Assembly: GCA_000697475.1 (NCBI GenBank)
Contig: JNEU01001055.1
Location: 1-64,000, forward strand
Source: Lichtheimia corymbifera B2541
Taxonomy: Eukaryota; Mucoromycota; Mucoromycetes; Mucorales; Lichtheimiaceae
Reading direction: 5' to 3'
Length of the DNA: 64,000 nt
Under the pieces are notes generated by a model that was not told where the DNA came from, made no database searches, and worked only from the letters and a program-made list of their open reading frames with translations. Shown here one piece after another: positions 37,001 through 48,435 of this stretch; within the stretch, counting starts at the first letter, position 1, and each line of letters opens with the position of its first letter. Position numbers and translations under genes: made by a program.

Positions 37001-38911
37001 TCACACCAACAAATCATTGACACAAATCTTCTTTCGATCTCTTTAATACAGGACAAATAGTATGTACGTCAATGTGTTGTATCACCATAGAAAATCTGGA
37101 TAACTTTTACCAGTTGTAGTGCCAACCTAAGAATTAAAAGGGTCCGCTAGGATGATGCAGGTGCGTGGTTTTGTGTTGCCAACTGCCTAAGTTAACTATT
37201 GCGGAATGAATATCCGCTAATGTTAACCGCATCCATATATTAATTAAGATAACCTATTGATATCCACAGTTGAATCGTACGGTCATCAAAGTAAAACGAT
37301 GATGCATCTTTCTATCACCGGAGCGGACCATCCGAAGAGCCATGCGGATAAAAAAATAACGCCGACAAGCTTGTACCACAAGTGACGCTTGTACGACAAC
37401 CTATCTGTTTTCAAACCCACTCCTCGTCCCTCAGTTTCCGTAAACATCATGCCGCTCAACAATGTTGTGCTGATATTAATTACTTCATGCATAGAATTTT
37501 TGGGATTGCATTGTGCTTAGCTATGAATCAACTAAAAAGTTTTCTGCCAGAGAGAAACGTACTATTGTATCGCATCCAATTAGCTGCAGAATAATGGACC
37601 ATTTATGCATCTCAGAAGCTGATGGAGAGAAAGGAACTGCACGCGTGGCACATTGGGGTTTTTTGACATCTTCTGTGCCACGTTATATTTTACAGCGAAG
37701 CCACATACATAGTACCAGGATACTGGTAACATAATATAGCAGATTCCATCCATCCAACTACCATCTCATTAGACACAAGCGAACACAACCTGATGGATCT
37801 CCTCCTCCTTGCACGTTGTATTATCATGCATCAAATAAGGATCCAGCTGATCGGCAGTTATCCCATGTGATATTGTGATGTTGGTGGGAATCATCAAAGT
37901 GGATGACGTGATGTCTTATCGACATGTCTTTTATCATACATATTCTCTAAATGATGCCTGGAAAGTATCAAAATTGGTATAATCCATGTTTGCACAAATG
38001 GTTCAAAATGGTGTTCGCTCGCATAAGGTTAGACTCGCCGTTGGAGCTATTATGTGATATTCTTTGCCCGAGACGGAGCTGGCTGATGATCATCATGTTC
38101 GTCAGAGGATGCAGGTAGTACGATAACAACATGTAAAGGATACATGATGCATGCAAAACAAACGATACTATCAGTCGTCAATGATCGTATAGTAACCATG
38201 CTATGTAACAAGATGAGGGGGGCTAAAAGGCAGATGAATGAGGCTTCGTCGCTGCAGTACAAGAATCAGTCGCGCGATTGTATCTTATGATTTCCCCAGC
38301 CGTTGTATATAATAAATAACCTTACACCTTTGACTCGATATATACATATGTGTGTACGTGTGCCCCGCCAAATGCAAAAAGGTATACAAGCTCATCTACC
38401 CAGGGGAAAATGAGCTCCATAAAGTTTTACACAGCCCGCTCATCCACGTTTGTACGATGATGCTATACCATCTATTGCTTACTGGCTATATCAAAAGATT
38501 GCATGCTCAAGTACATTGGAGCGGGACCATGTGCTCTGCTCTGTGTGTGTGTTGCCACCTATTTAATGTATACAATATGCAATTTCAGGATGATGCAGGT
38601 GGTGGTGTGGTTGTTGCCAAGCACTACCATGCAGGGGCGGGGTTAAGTGTGTTGCTGACAATAGTGTCGGTTTTCTCTCTTTTCCGTGGTTCTCTCCGGT
38701 AAAGGTTGTCATGATGAAAGCTGTCTTTGTTGTGTGTCCGAGAACATTGCCCATTTTGCAATCAATTCTCAGTGGGGCGCAGGATCATTCAACCTATGCC
38801 TTTTTGTACTGGGGGGCTGCTAAATTTAGCACAATTTCTCCTCCACTCGCTGGCGTGCATACTCAAGCGTATATTATGCTTCATGATCACTTGTGTACCG
38901 AAAACAGCTTA

Positions 38912-38920
38912 TATATAAAA
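38912..38920 (+). promoter_or_regulatory. TATA-like element
   Basis: TATATAAAA about 140 bases before the ATG at 39062; the leader between them is pyrimidine rich. Sequence match only. Confidence 0.3.
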
Positions 38921-39061
38921 GGCACAATGGTTACCTTTTCTCCTTGTTCATTAACAAAAAAACAATTACTCCTGTTTTCTTCTTCTCCATATTCATCTTT
39001 CATCTTTTCTCTTTTGTGTGTTGTTGTTGTTATTTACTGTGCTGTGCTGTATACGTGAAAG

Positions 39062-39511
39062 ATGTTTGGAAAGTCATCCTCCAAAGTCAATCAGTGGTTG
39101 GAACGTCGACGACCACAATCCGCTTATTACCCTTCGTCGTCATCCTCCAAGCTACAAATCTCACCCGATAATCAGGATGAATCATGCAGAAATGGATCTA
39201 CCGCCCATAGCAACGCCACATTGGCACGACGCGCCTTTTCTTTGCAACAGCATGGTTCAGGACATAGCAACCGACTAGCATCACCATCACAGAATGAAAC
39301 GAATAGCAGCAGCAATAATACTCATCCTCTATCGATCCCCACACGACATACCAGCAAGTTTTACAAGTTGGATCCAGAGCTACAGGCCCGTGTTGACAAT
39401 GTGCTTGAAAGTGATCAACTTAAACAGCTCATGGATCGTCTTCAACAACAGAAAAAAAATCAACGACAATCGCAACCACCTCCTGCTGTTCCACCTCACT
39501 ACATCTGCTAG
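39062..39511 (+). CDS. Small Ser/Gln-rich protein of unknown function
   Basis: Single-exon frame of 149 residues that I do not recognise. It starts MFGKSSSKVNQWLERRRPQ, is rich in Ser, Asn, His and Gln in the middle, and has a more structured-looking segment FYKLDPELQARVDNVLESDQ followed by LKQLMDRLQQQKKNQRQ (probably helical, possible coiled coil). It ends with PPPAVPPHYIC. Support is limited to frame length, a TATA-like element upstream and codon composition similar to neighbouring genes. The gene converges on the minus-strand gene that ends at 39718. Confidence 0.55.
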   Translation: MFGKSSSKVNQWLERRRPQSAYYPSSSSSKLQISPDNQDESCRNGSTAHSNATLARRAFSLQQHGSGHSNRLASPSQNETNSSSNNTHPLSIPTRHTSKFYKLDPELQARVDNVLESDQLKQLMDRLQQQKKNQRQSQPPPAVPPHYIC

Positions 39512-39717
39512 AGCAACACAAACGCATACATTTCCTTCCTTCCTTCCTACACCCTTCCCACAGCATACAAAATCTTTTTTTCTTTTTCCCATCCTGTGAT
39601 CTCTTAACAACATCCGCCGTGCCACCACCAACGCCACACTTTCATACGGACATACACAATAATGCTATATACCTTTTCGTTTATCCTTTTTTTTGTACAC
39701 GATCATCTCGATAAAGT

Positions 39718-40517
39718 CTAAATATCTGGTCGACGCACCAGCAGGCCAAGTTCCATGCCTAATTGTGTATGACATTGCTCCTTGTAGCGTTCAAAATGAG
39801 TCTTGACTTGATCCAATTCATCTTGTTGTGCGGCAAAGGTAGTGAGAACGACATTTGATGGGGTTGCATAATATACAACTTCGCACATGGTTGATATCTC
39901 ATCGGATGACTGGGGTAATCGACCAGGATAATCGAGTAATCTGGCAAGTGATGTCTCTGATACTTGTTCATCTTGTTGATCCAGGAGTTGTTGTACCAAT
40001 GAACTTGACTTGTGCACCAATAAACATCCTTTAAGCTCCATTTCATCACTCGCCAATGGATGATGGATCTCGTTAATGCATATACCACATTTCTCTTTCA
40101 GTGGATCCAAGACTGCCTGCCGATATAAGTGTGTTATGCTGCTTGTTGAGGGACTGGAGTCTCGAGGGAAATCAATCAGCACGCATGGTTTAAGACCGAC
40201 AAGGACGAACGCCAACTCGCCATACAACAGTGAATCGGCTGGATCAATATGATGGGCTCGTAACAACGTACGCTGCTCTGTTGGCAAGTTGTCGAAGAAG
40301 GCAACCTCACGATCACGGTATTCTCGAATGACTTGTGCTTCGTGTGTATCGGCTGCAATGGGATGCATCAAGGTGGCTGCAAGAAAAGAAAAAAGATAAG
40401 CCGCTGCTTTTCCACTTGTTTTTCCTTCAATTGACTACTCACAACAACACCATGGTTAAAGGTATAAAAGATCTGCTCGTTCGTCTGAAATGGGTAGCTG
40501 ACTGTTGAATGCGACAT
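39718..40517 (-). CDS. Conserved-looking protein of unknown function
   Basis: Two exons on the minus strand, 40517-40451 and 40376-39718 (241 residues). I do not recognise the family. The product starts MSHSTVSYPFQTNEQIFYTF and continues NHATLMHPIAADTHEAQVIREY. It has a mixed alpha/beta composition with no low complexity, membrane segment or signal peptide, so it is probably a folded soluble protein. The intron has a weak donor (GTGTTG) chosen because it alone keeps the frame; a better-looking GTGAGT donor six bases on would hit a stop. Its ATG overlaps the ATG of the divergent DUF1764 gene (the two share CATG at 40515-40518). If translation instead starts at the ATG at 40371, it would lack its first 24 residues. 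Confidence 0.7.
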
Positions 40518-41077
40518 GACAGAAAAGAAGAAAGACACCACCATCACCACTACAGCAAAGAAAGCCAAGAGCAATTCCGAGATCGATGATATATTTGCCA
40601 CCAAAAAGTTACCCAAAGACGACAAGAGTGTAGAGCAGGAGTCGGCAAAGAACAAGAACAAAAAAGACAAGAAGAAGAAGAAGGAGAAGGAGGATAGCGA
40701 TGATAAAGAGAAGCAAGAGGATCAAGAGAACAAGGTGGAAGAAGTTGTATTCGCAGAACTGGCATCTGTCAAAAAGGGAATCAAGCGACAGCAACCACCC
40801 GCTCCTCCTGAAGATGATGACAGCTTTGGAGATTCTCGAGGAAAGAAAGCCAGTAAGTCAAAGCTATTTGTGTCTATGGTAATCGACATTGTTGCTCATG
40901 CATGAATTAGAGCGTACAACGGAGGATGGTTATCCCTTGTATGATGTGAAGGATCTCCGGATAGGTGAAGGCAAAGGTAAAGTGGTATCATTATGATGCA
41001 TGGGATGGTTACTGATTAGAGATATTGCACATACAGATACTCCTCAATGTCCCTTTGATTGTGATTGCTGTTACTAG
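40516..41077 (+). CDS. DUF1764 family protein
   Basis: Small eukaryotic protein of unknown function. The three exons 40516-40852, 40911-40976 and 41037-41077 give 147 residues. The N-terminal ~100 residues are highly charged (TEKKKDTTITTTAKKAKSNS, then long Lys/Glu/Asp runs) with the conserved short motif SEIDDIFATKK. The C-terminal signature is RTTEDGYPLYDVKDLRIGEG followed by DTPQCPFDCDCCY, the cysteine-rich end that defines DUF1764. The lysine-rich stretch suggests nuclear or nucleolar location. It is transcribed away from the gene at 39718-40517, and the two start codons overlap. Exon 3 encodes just the last 13 residues. Confidence 0.88.
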
Positions 41078-41140
41078 TAGACATTATTTCATTGTAAATA
41101 CATACAACATCGTTTATTCAACAACATAATACATTCATGT

Positions 41141-42367
41141 TTACAATTTGGAGAACTTGGCAGGCTTCTTTTCCATAAATGCTTGAACAGACAATGGGAT
41201 ATCTTCAGTGTTCAACATGGCAGACGACCACGTGACGGTATACTTGAGACCTTCAGCAACCGAATGATCACGAGAGTAGTTGAGCAAGTGCCTGGTTGGA
41301 TGTACATAGAGAGTATGAATAAGCATGAATTATATATATACAAAAGAGGCGAAGCTTACTTTGTACCGAGCACAGCCACTGGAGATTTGCTTGCAATCAC
41401 ACGGGCAGTCTTGAAGGCTTCTTCTAAAACTTGTTCCTTGGTATCGGTCAACTTGCTGATAAGACCCGTTTGGTATGCCTCATTGGCATCGATCCTTTGA
41501 ATCATCTCATATCAGCTATATTCATATAAAAAGTCTCCTCATGACAGGATATAACTAACTTGCGACCGGTAAGACACCATTCACGTACAAGGCTCTGGTT
41601 ACCAATAACCTTTTGCAAGCGTTGCAAGGAACCAACATCAGCAGCGAGACCAACATCAACTTCCTATCATTGTCGTTGTCAGGGTATGTTCCACCAAGAT
41701 GGGTTCTCCAAGTTCCTCACCTTGACAGAATAATAAGAATCCTTGGTACCATAGCGAATATCACAAGCTGTAATCATATCGACGCCAGCACCGATACATA
41801 CATTGTGGGCAGCCACGATGACAGGTTGCTCACACTCTTCAATAGCAGTGAATGCATCTTGGAAATCCTACAAGATAAGTTAATTATCATATATGTATCA
41901 CTGGGTTAATCATGACTCACCCTAATATGCTTGCGTGTAGCATACACGTTACGAGCAATATCAGCATCAGGATCGGTAAGGCTACTGAGACTCTGTTCTG
42001 CCACTGGAGGAGGAGGAGGAGATGGCGGGAGTTAGTATCACAATATCACATGCCATTGTCGAAGAAAGCTAGCTTACGATCCAAGCCTGAAGTGGTAGCC
42101 CTGCCTGCACCAGAGAGCACAATAGCACGAACATTCTTGTCATGGGTGATATCACGGAACACGGCTCGTACATCGCGTACCATCCTACAAGTCAATCGCA
42201 TATAAAGATCCCGTTTTCTCGGTTTCCAAGAGAGACATGCAAGAGAGGCCTTACTCGTCATTGAAGGCATTCAACTTTTTCGGGCGGTTCAATTCGACAT
42301 GAGCAACACCGTCAGGATATACGGTGACCTTGACAGTTTCGTATTGGTAGTTAGGAGAAGAAGTCAT
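41141..42367 (-). CDS. ECH1: Peroxisomal enoyl-CoA hydratase/isomerase (dienoyl-CoA isomerase)
   Basis: Crotonase-fold enzyme of unsaturated fatty-acid beta-oxidation, most like delta3,5-delta2,4-dienoyl-CoA isomerase. Seven exons on the minus strand: 42367-42255, 42184-42078, 42003-41921, 41867-41721, 41663-41560, 41494-41360 and 41291-41141 (279 residues). Marks: VAHVELNRPKKLNAFND, IVLSGAGRATTSGLDL (oxyanion-hole region), PVIVAAHNVCIGAGVDMITACDIRYG, YYSVKEVDVGLAADVGSLQRLQ and LLNYSRDHSVAEGL. It ends exactly in SKL, a canonical type-1 peroxisomal targeting signal. The acidic residues in VKEVDVGLAAD correspond to the catalytic Glu/Asp of the dienoyl isomerase branch. Converges with the DUF1764 gene 64 bases away. 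Confidence 0.92.
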
Positions 42368-42665
42368 TGTATGTATGAATAAAGACAAAGCAAGGGGAGG
42401 ATGAAGAGGATTATATATATATGCATTTTCACGTGGCGAATATTCGCTTTGTCAGACCAATTGATTTGTCGTGTGGGGTTCAGAGGAACCAGCATTAAAA
42501 ATGTGGAGTGAACATTAGTGACCATTTGTATCACTTTAATCATCCAAATTCTAGCTTAGATAAACGTCATTGTAACGTGGCTGCATTTTCGGAAACGAGT
42601 GATTGCCGTGTAATATCTTTTTATTTAAACAGCTTACAAAAGTGTATTTGGTTGCTATTGCATAT

Positions 42666-43733
42666 CTAGTTGACAGCTTCAAAGTATTCCTTGGAATCCT
42701 TGTGGTTGGGCTTGATGGTCTTGTCACCCTTTTGCCAGTTTGCAGGGCAAACCTATAATTGATCCCTCATGAATTAGCCTATATTGCTCCATACTCATTA
42801 TTGCCCTCTGATACTTGCCTCGCCATGTTCATCAGTGAACTTGATAGCTTCAATGACACGGAGAGTCTCATCAACCGAGCGGCCAATGGGCAGGTCGTGA
42901 ATGTGTGCAACACGAAGCTTTTGTTGTGGATCGATGACGAACAAACCTCTCAAAGACAAACCAGCTTCGGGGATCAACACTGCATAGATCAAGATAATGA
43001 ATCAGTACAAGCGCTCCTTTATATCCATCCACACGCACATACCGTTGTAGTCAGTGGCAATCTCCTTCTTGATATCAGAAACCAAGGGGATCTTGATGTC
43101 ACCCAAACCACCTTGCTTTCTAGGAACATTGGCCCATGCTATGATTGAATGAATAATATTGTATCAGCATTTCATCATCATCATCCTATCCGATGATTAT
43201 ATCCAAGCATACCCAAATGAGAGTGAACGTTGCTATTGAGATTGCATTTAGGAAGACATGTTGACAAGCGTATATTAAAGTTCTCATCCACTTACTCAAC
43301 GCTAATGCCCACCACTTCAGCACCCAACTTGCGGAAGTCTTCAATGCGGTCGCTGAAAGCCAACAACTCGGTGGGGCACACAAAGGTGAAGTCGGCAGGA
43401 TAAAAGACCATGACAAGGAACTTGCCCTTATAGTCAGACAATGAGAGGTTCTTGAAGGTGCCGTCCACAACAGCGTCAGCGGTCCATTGAGGAGCAGTGT
43501 CTGTAGAAACGATATTAACAAGTTGTTCATTTTGTCATGCGTTGTAATGAGCACGTACGTTGAATAGTGGCGGTCTTGGGAGCACCAGCAGTGGAGTATT
43601 GTTGCATACGCGTCATAGCAGCAACGGCAGGACGAGCCACAGCACCCAAAGGACGGGTAGCAACGCGAGGTGCAACGATGGCAGAAGCACGAGGAATATT
43701 GGTCAAAGCACGACGAGCAACGTTGGCAAGCAT
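42666..43733 (-). CDS. Mitochondrial 2-Cys peroxiredoxin
   Basis: Thiol peroxidase reducing hydrogen peroxide. Six exons on the minus strand: 43733-43559, 43500-43296, 43232-43213 (a 20-nt microexon), 43138-43043, 42979-42819 and 42752-42666 (247 residues). The N-terminal ~50 residues ([20 protein letters not shown], Arg/Ala rich, no acids) look like a mitochondrial presequence. Peroxidatic Cys at about residue 100 in [12 protein letters not shown]; resolving Cys at about 221 in EVCPANW. GGLG and a C-terminal YF (SKEYFEAVN) are present, the pair linked to hyperoxidation sensitivity. The microexon encodes DNVHSHLA at its borders, giving the usual SHLAW. The fifth intron has a GCAAGT donor; only this keeps GE-VCPANW in frame. 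Confidence 0.95.
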
Positions 43734-45132
43734 AATGTTTGATAGAAACAAAGAGAAATGAAAAACAACGACAACGCGCTGCTTTCTGGGGCTTCCACCT
43801 ATACTTTGGCACTATATTGGATGTCCGCATGATGTCAACTTTAACATCTCTATACTTTTCCCACAGCTGTCGTACATGTTAGCCACGTTGTTGCTTCCAT
43901 TGCACCCAACTATAATTCATAAAATAATTGTGCTAGTACTTGAGCAGTGAATGTTGATATTGTGCAATAAACGACTGGGTGATTTTTGTTAGGTTATCAT
44001 ACTTCCTTTGACAATGCAGCAAGTGTCATTATTACGCATAACAATGACCAACATATACGTATATATTAACTCGCTTTGATTCACGCATATACTATTAAGC
44101 TATCGGATTCTTGTGTCCCATTGATTGTACTCTTGAACAAATCACAGGGCAAAATGCTTGTATCTCATTCGGCAAATGCCGTTGATGGCACAAAAAAAGT
44201 CGAGAACGCAAGGTTTTGCATCTATTCATGCGTCATGGCTGCATATGATGATGCGTTCGGTAAACGGGGATGGTTGATAATGTTAAAAACACACAACCTT
44301 CAATAGCTTATGATACATAGGGGTTTATAGCAATCATACCAATGGTATACCTACTACTGGGCTTGGCAGTAGATCAATAGCGAGGTGGGGGGGGCACCTA
44401 TCCCTTTTCATTCGTTTGACCCCAGAGAGCCTCTCTCTCTCTATTATTGGATAATGTTTGGGTTGATTGGTACAGCTAATTTATGGTAGGTATGGGATGG
44501 TATTAATAGACGTCGTGATCGATCATTCTAGCAAGTTTTCTTCTTTATATAGCATGCGTTCTTTATTACACTTGAATAACATTATCGGACTTTTTTCGCC
44601 ACGATCATAAAGAAAGAGTTCAGGTGGAGCTAAAGGGATGCATATGAGCTGAAACGGAAATTATGAGAGAGACGATAATTAGTGGCTAGTAGTGTGTTTA
44701 ATAATGATGATCCAATATAATTGTCGGCGACGGGTTTATGTATTGCAGAGACAAAGGTTTCGGATGACATTGTGAAACCATTTATTGCTTTTGACAATAA
44801 GAAGAATACTATACTATTCATTCGGTTGTGGTACTGATTTTCAATATGCACTGCAGACGAAGGTAGCATGAAAAGGGTGATCGTTGGGTGCACCAATAAA
44901 GTTTATCCAAAAGGTGTTCGGTAAATGGGAAAGAGCGTACATGTGTGTGATAGTATCAGCAATAAGCAGGTGAGAAAAGGGAAGGCAACTCACACTCTCC
45001 GTTTTTTTTGTGCCCAGCAGCAAAACCTCCAAACCCACTTGTTGGCCCTGTTTCCCTTTCCTTCTTCTCTTGTACCCCTTTTCTACACTTATGCCTACTC
45101 TTTTGTCAATCTCGCAGAATGAACCGTTCCCA
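43734..45132. other. Intergenic, no gene recognised
   Basis: About 1.4 kb between the divergent peroxiredoxin gene and the gene at 45133. It contains a run of G at about 44384-44394 and a CTCTCT tract near 44430. Short ORFs lack motifs. It presumably holds both promoters. Confidence 0.5.
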
Positions 45133-46311
45133 ATGTCAACCATGACCGACGGCCAACAACCAACCTCGTACAAGGAGATTATCAAGCAGCTTGCTGCTCA
45201 AGCACCGAAACCTTATGGCGCCATTCCACCGCTCCTCAAGAAACGTAAAAAAAAGAGCAGCAAACATAGATCACGTCGTAAATCGCCGGATCCAGCAGAC
45301 GAGCCGCAACAGCTGAAACCAATGCGTCGCATGTCCCATGTGGAAGATTGGATAGTCGTTGACAGCAAGGAAAGTCTACCAGACGAAGAGGAATTGGTAA
45401 GAGACAACGTCGTCGTGGATACCTCCCCGTTGCTATGATACTCATTCAATGATGGTTGATAGACACATCCATTCTCGACATTCTTATCTGCCGGCTTTTT
45501 GACACAAGTACTACCATTGCATATGCCACCACCCTCTTTAAGTGATCCCGCCACAGAAATACGAGATGCTATAGCAGCCGAGACAACCGATCAAGTACAA
45601 ACATTGGATGATGCATTGGATGAGGATGAGGATGAAGAGGAGGAGGATGAGGATGAAGAAGCAACACTACGTGGTCGTGTAGTCCATGCGAATTGGAAAA
45701 GTGATGGAGAAGAAGCGGATGATGATGATGAGGACGAGGACGAGGATGGGGATTCTTTCAGTGTGAAAAGCGTACTATCAGACAACAAGACGTTGGTACG
45801 ACGGCATTCAATTACATCTTTTTCAAAGGCACAGACACCTTCAACGTCGACTACAGCCTCTTATGTCATGTCATCTTCTCCACCTCGACCTTCAGATATG
45901 CAACAAGTCAGACTTGCACAGACCATAGCCAAATTGAGGTGGTCACTTGTCGTATCATCACCACCAACATCACCATCACCTGTAGCAGCAAGCCCTGAAT
46001 CATTGAAAAAGAAATCGACAAAGGCAGGATTGATACCAATGCCACCACCACCGAGACGACCGGCTTCACAACGTCGACGATCCGAAGCTACGACCAAACC
46101 GCGGTTTAATCCCGAGACCAACACGTATACCCGAGATACCCGATCCAATCCTGATCACCTTAGGATAATTGTTGCAGAGCTCCGTATGATGAGGCACAAA
46201 AAGCTATTAAGTCCACTCAAACCTCGAGGCTTTTTGCCCAGGCGTAAGGATCCGTTTATCAAGGGCACCAATCGAAAGATTTCACCTTTGAGATTCCAAG
46301 TGGAGGAATGA
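45133..46311 (+). CDS. Charged low-complexity protein of unknown function
   Basis: Not recognised. The two exons 45133-45396 and 45463-46311 give 370 residues; phase is 0 at a GTAAGA donor. The first 90 residues contain a basic cluster (KKRKKKSSKHRSRRKS, a likely nuclear localisation signal) and HVEDWIVVDSKES. Exon 2 has two long Asp/Glu runs (about residues 140-155 and 175-190), Ser/Pro-rich stretches, PPPPRRPASQRRR and a basic C-terminus with KPRFNPETNTYTRDTRSNPD and RKISPLRFQVEE. ATG at 45142 is an alternative start, and an open stretch reaches upstream past 45090. Overall it looks like an intrinsically disordered nuclear or septin/actin-regulating type protein, but no domain is visible. 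Confidence 0.65.
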
Positions 46312-47772
46312 TTTATATAACACAGTATCTGTATTTTCCATGGCATACCCCACACACCACCTCTTATATTATTATACACGCATATAGCGCGACACCCTTC
46401 CTTTACCCGACCCATATATCAGATGCAGTGTCATCCTCACCACTCGAACGCACTTGTTTACGTTTATCAGTATTCTGTGCAAGCAGAAACATATAAATAT
46501 ATATGATATTCCCTTTGTGTTACGATTCTAAAGTGTGCTGGACTGCTGAAAGTTGTATGTAGGAGAGAAAGAGAGAATGCTCGTGCCATGTATCGTCTAT
46601 CACTCGCATCATGCTGTACATAGAATCCACGTTGTTTTGCCACACGTGAAAAAATTAAACCTTTATCAACATGTCCATCAGTGGAAAAAGGGATCAATGC
46701 CTGACTTGTATCCTTGATTGTTTGATCTCGGTTACGTTTAGCTGCTGTGGTTCTTGCAAACAATCATCCGTTCGGATTGCCCTTTATTAGAAAACGTTGC
46801 ACACATACGATAGGTTGAATGCAATAACGCCTAAAATAGAATCTTCCAACAGCAAAAAAGATGGTTGGTGATATGGGTCTATGTATAGGTCGTATTATAG
46901 AGATAAGAAGAACAAGTTGCTTGGATGTAGTATTGTAAAAGACATGTACACATCCACTCAACACGTGCAGATGCCAATTCGGAAAACATCCTGTTGGTCC
47001 TTGTATTTGTCAATCATCGAATGCATTGAATTCCCAGCAGCATTCTGGTAACGTTGTTGTGCATTAGAGCGTTTCTTTTTTGGAATAGCACAAGGTGCAT
47101 GAGCCAACAAGGCGTGTGTGCCATGGTCTTTGCGGGAGAGAGAGAGGAGGGGCCAAGATAAAGAGATTACGGCGTTTCTATTGAAGCACAAATATAACCA
47201 AACCCCTTGAACTTTTTCATTCTTCATTTATAATAGCTTAAATATACAGCTGGTACACGAAAATGAGGCACTGCATGTGTGTGTATGTGGAAACTGCAAG
47301 CACTTTTTCACCCTATTATCCATGATGATCATGCTTATTGGGGTTCTGCATGAAAAGAGACTTCTAGGAGATGAGTCTATAATAGAGATGGGGGTATGCA
47401 TGTATTATGCAGCAATCTCCATTTTCTATTGTCGTCCTTGTAAAGTAGTTCATCATTCAGCCATGTAAAAAGGAGACGTAGTTTCAATGATGGTCTGTGT
47501 TGTAGCTGATAACAAAGAGAAAAATTTGGAACAAAGAGAGCGGAATGGGGGGAGCGTTACTACTAGAAAAGTGATGATGGTGGTTACATCTACAAGTGGT
47601 TCCCCGGCGTATCTTCGGATACCAGATAAGGAAACGCCGTTTTGACAAGTGGAAGAAAAAAAATATTTGCATACATGAAAAATAAACGATGGGTGGGGGA
47701 TGTTAGTTGGTGATTGAACTATACGCGTAATTGGAAAAGGGATATAATGATGCCATGGAGAAGATGATAATG
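46312..47772. other. Intergenic between convergent genes, no gene recognised
   Basis: About 1.46 kb between two convergent genes. ORFs of 98-128 codons on the minus strand lack motifs. No repeat or RNA gene seen. Confidence 0.45.
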
Positions 47773-48435
47773 CTACAGAACATGGGTGGCTGTATTCAAT
47801 GGTGGTGATGTAGCCCACCAATTCTCGCTTGGACAGCATCGTGATCCCTTTGTTGTTGGCTCCACCAAACTATCTGTTGATGCTCGCATCTCGATCAACC
47901 ATGTTTGTGTATGCCAAGTTCCTTGGATACTGCTATTGGCACTAGAACGACGACTGCTAACTCGTCGACGAATCGAAGCAGGTCGCTTTGCTTTTTGGAT
48001 AAGGCCGCTTAGCGCATTCAGCAAATTTCGTTTGGATGGAGATCGGCGAGGCATTTTCCACGTCTCAGCTATATAAGACATGTGTAAGAATGAAAATGCG
48101 TTAAAAAATATGTGTTGGATCTTACCTGATGAACCCATGACATCCTTCTTTTTCGAAAGAGCGGGATTGGAGTAGCAGCGACGCGGGGCTCGGTTAGGTG
48201 ATAATGGCTTCTTTGTATTCAATGAACGAGTTGAACGTAACAAAGGAACTTCGGTAGCACGCGTATTGGGTTGTGTGGTATAGGGAGTGGATGATGTATT
48301 GATAAAGAGCTGTTCGAGTGATTCGAGTGCAGGGACATCAGGAAGCTTCAATATACGGGTCTCGACACGGTTTGAGAGTGGATCGAAACTTGACAGCTTC
48401 AAGACGCCTTGATCAAATACGAGTTCGCGAGGCAT
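47773..48435 (-). CDS. Basic Ser/Arg-rich protein of unknown function
   Basis: Not recognised. The start MPRELVFDQGVLKLSSFDPL is followed by VETRILKLPDVPALESLEQL. The middle and end are Arg/Ser rich (RRSPSKRNLLNALSGLIQKA, SIRRRVSSRRSSANSSIQ), then TWHTQTWLIEMRASTDSL. The frame is open over all 220 codons, but a good intron lies inside: donor GTAAGA and acceptor TATATAG on the minus strand, + coordinates 48069-48125. Its length of 57 nt leaves the frame unchanged. Spliced, the protein has 201 residues and loses the Phe-rich stretch encoded by the intron. I favour the spliced form because the removed segment is unlike its surroundings and has intron-type composition. Confidence 0.65.
   Translation of the reverse strand: MPRELVFDQGVLKLSSFDPLSNRVETRILKLPDVPALESLEQLFINTSSTPYTTQPNTRATEVPLLRSTRSLNTKKPLSPNRAPRRCYSNPALSKKKDVMGSSGKIQHIFFNAFSFLHMSYIAETWKMPRRSPSKRNLLNALSGLIQKAKRPASIRRRVSSRRSSANSSIQGTWHTQTWLIEMRASTDSLVEPTTKGSRCCPSENWWATSPPLNTATHVL

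Larger units (their letters stand above)
33977..39061. other. Five-kilobase gene-poor interval
   Basis: No supported protein gene. Short ORFs (up to 119 codons) have no motifs. The most gene-like start is ATG at 34391 (19 codons, MKVHKVQGTFTGKRELSQS) after a leader-like CT/CA-rich stretch, but I cannot extend it by splicing with confidence. No similarity to the three-copy repeat was noticed. AT-rich stretches near 37000-37300 and 38300-38340 carry many TATATA words. It could contain non-coding RNA genes or dead transposon sequence that cannot be seen by eye. Confidence 0.4.

Noticed and set aside
38352..38702. 116-codon Cys/His-rich ORF
   Set aside because: No recognisable motif, no neighbouring exon, and AT-rich intergenic composition.
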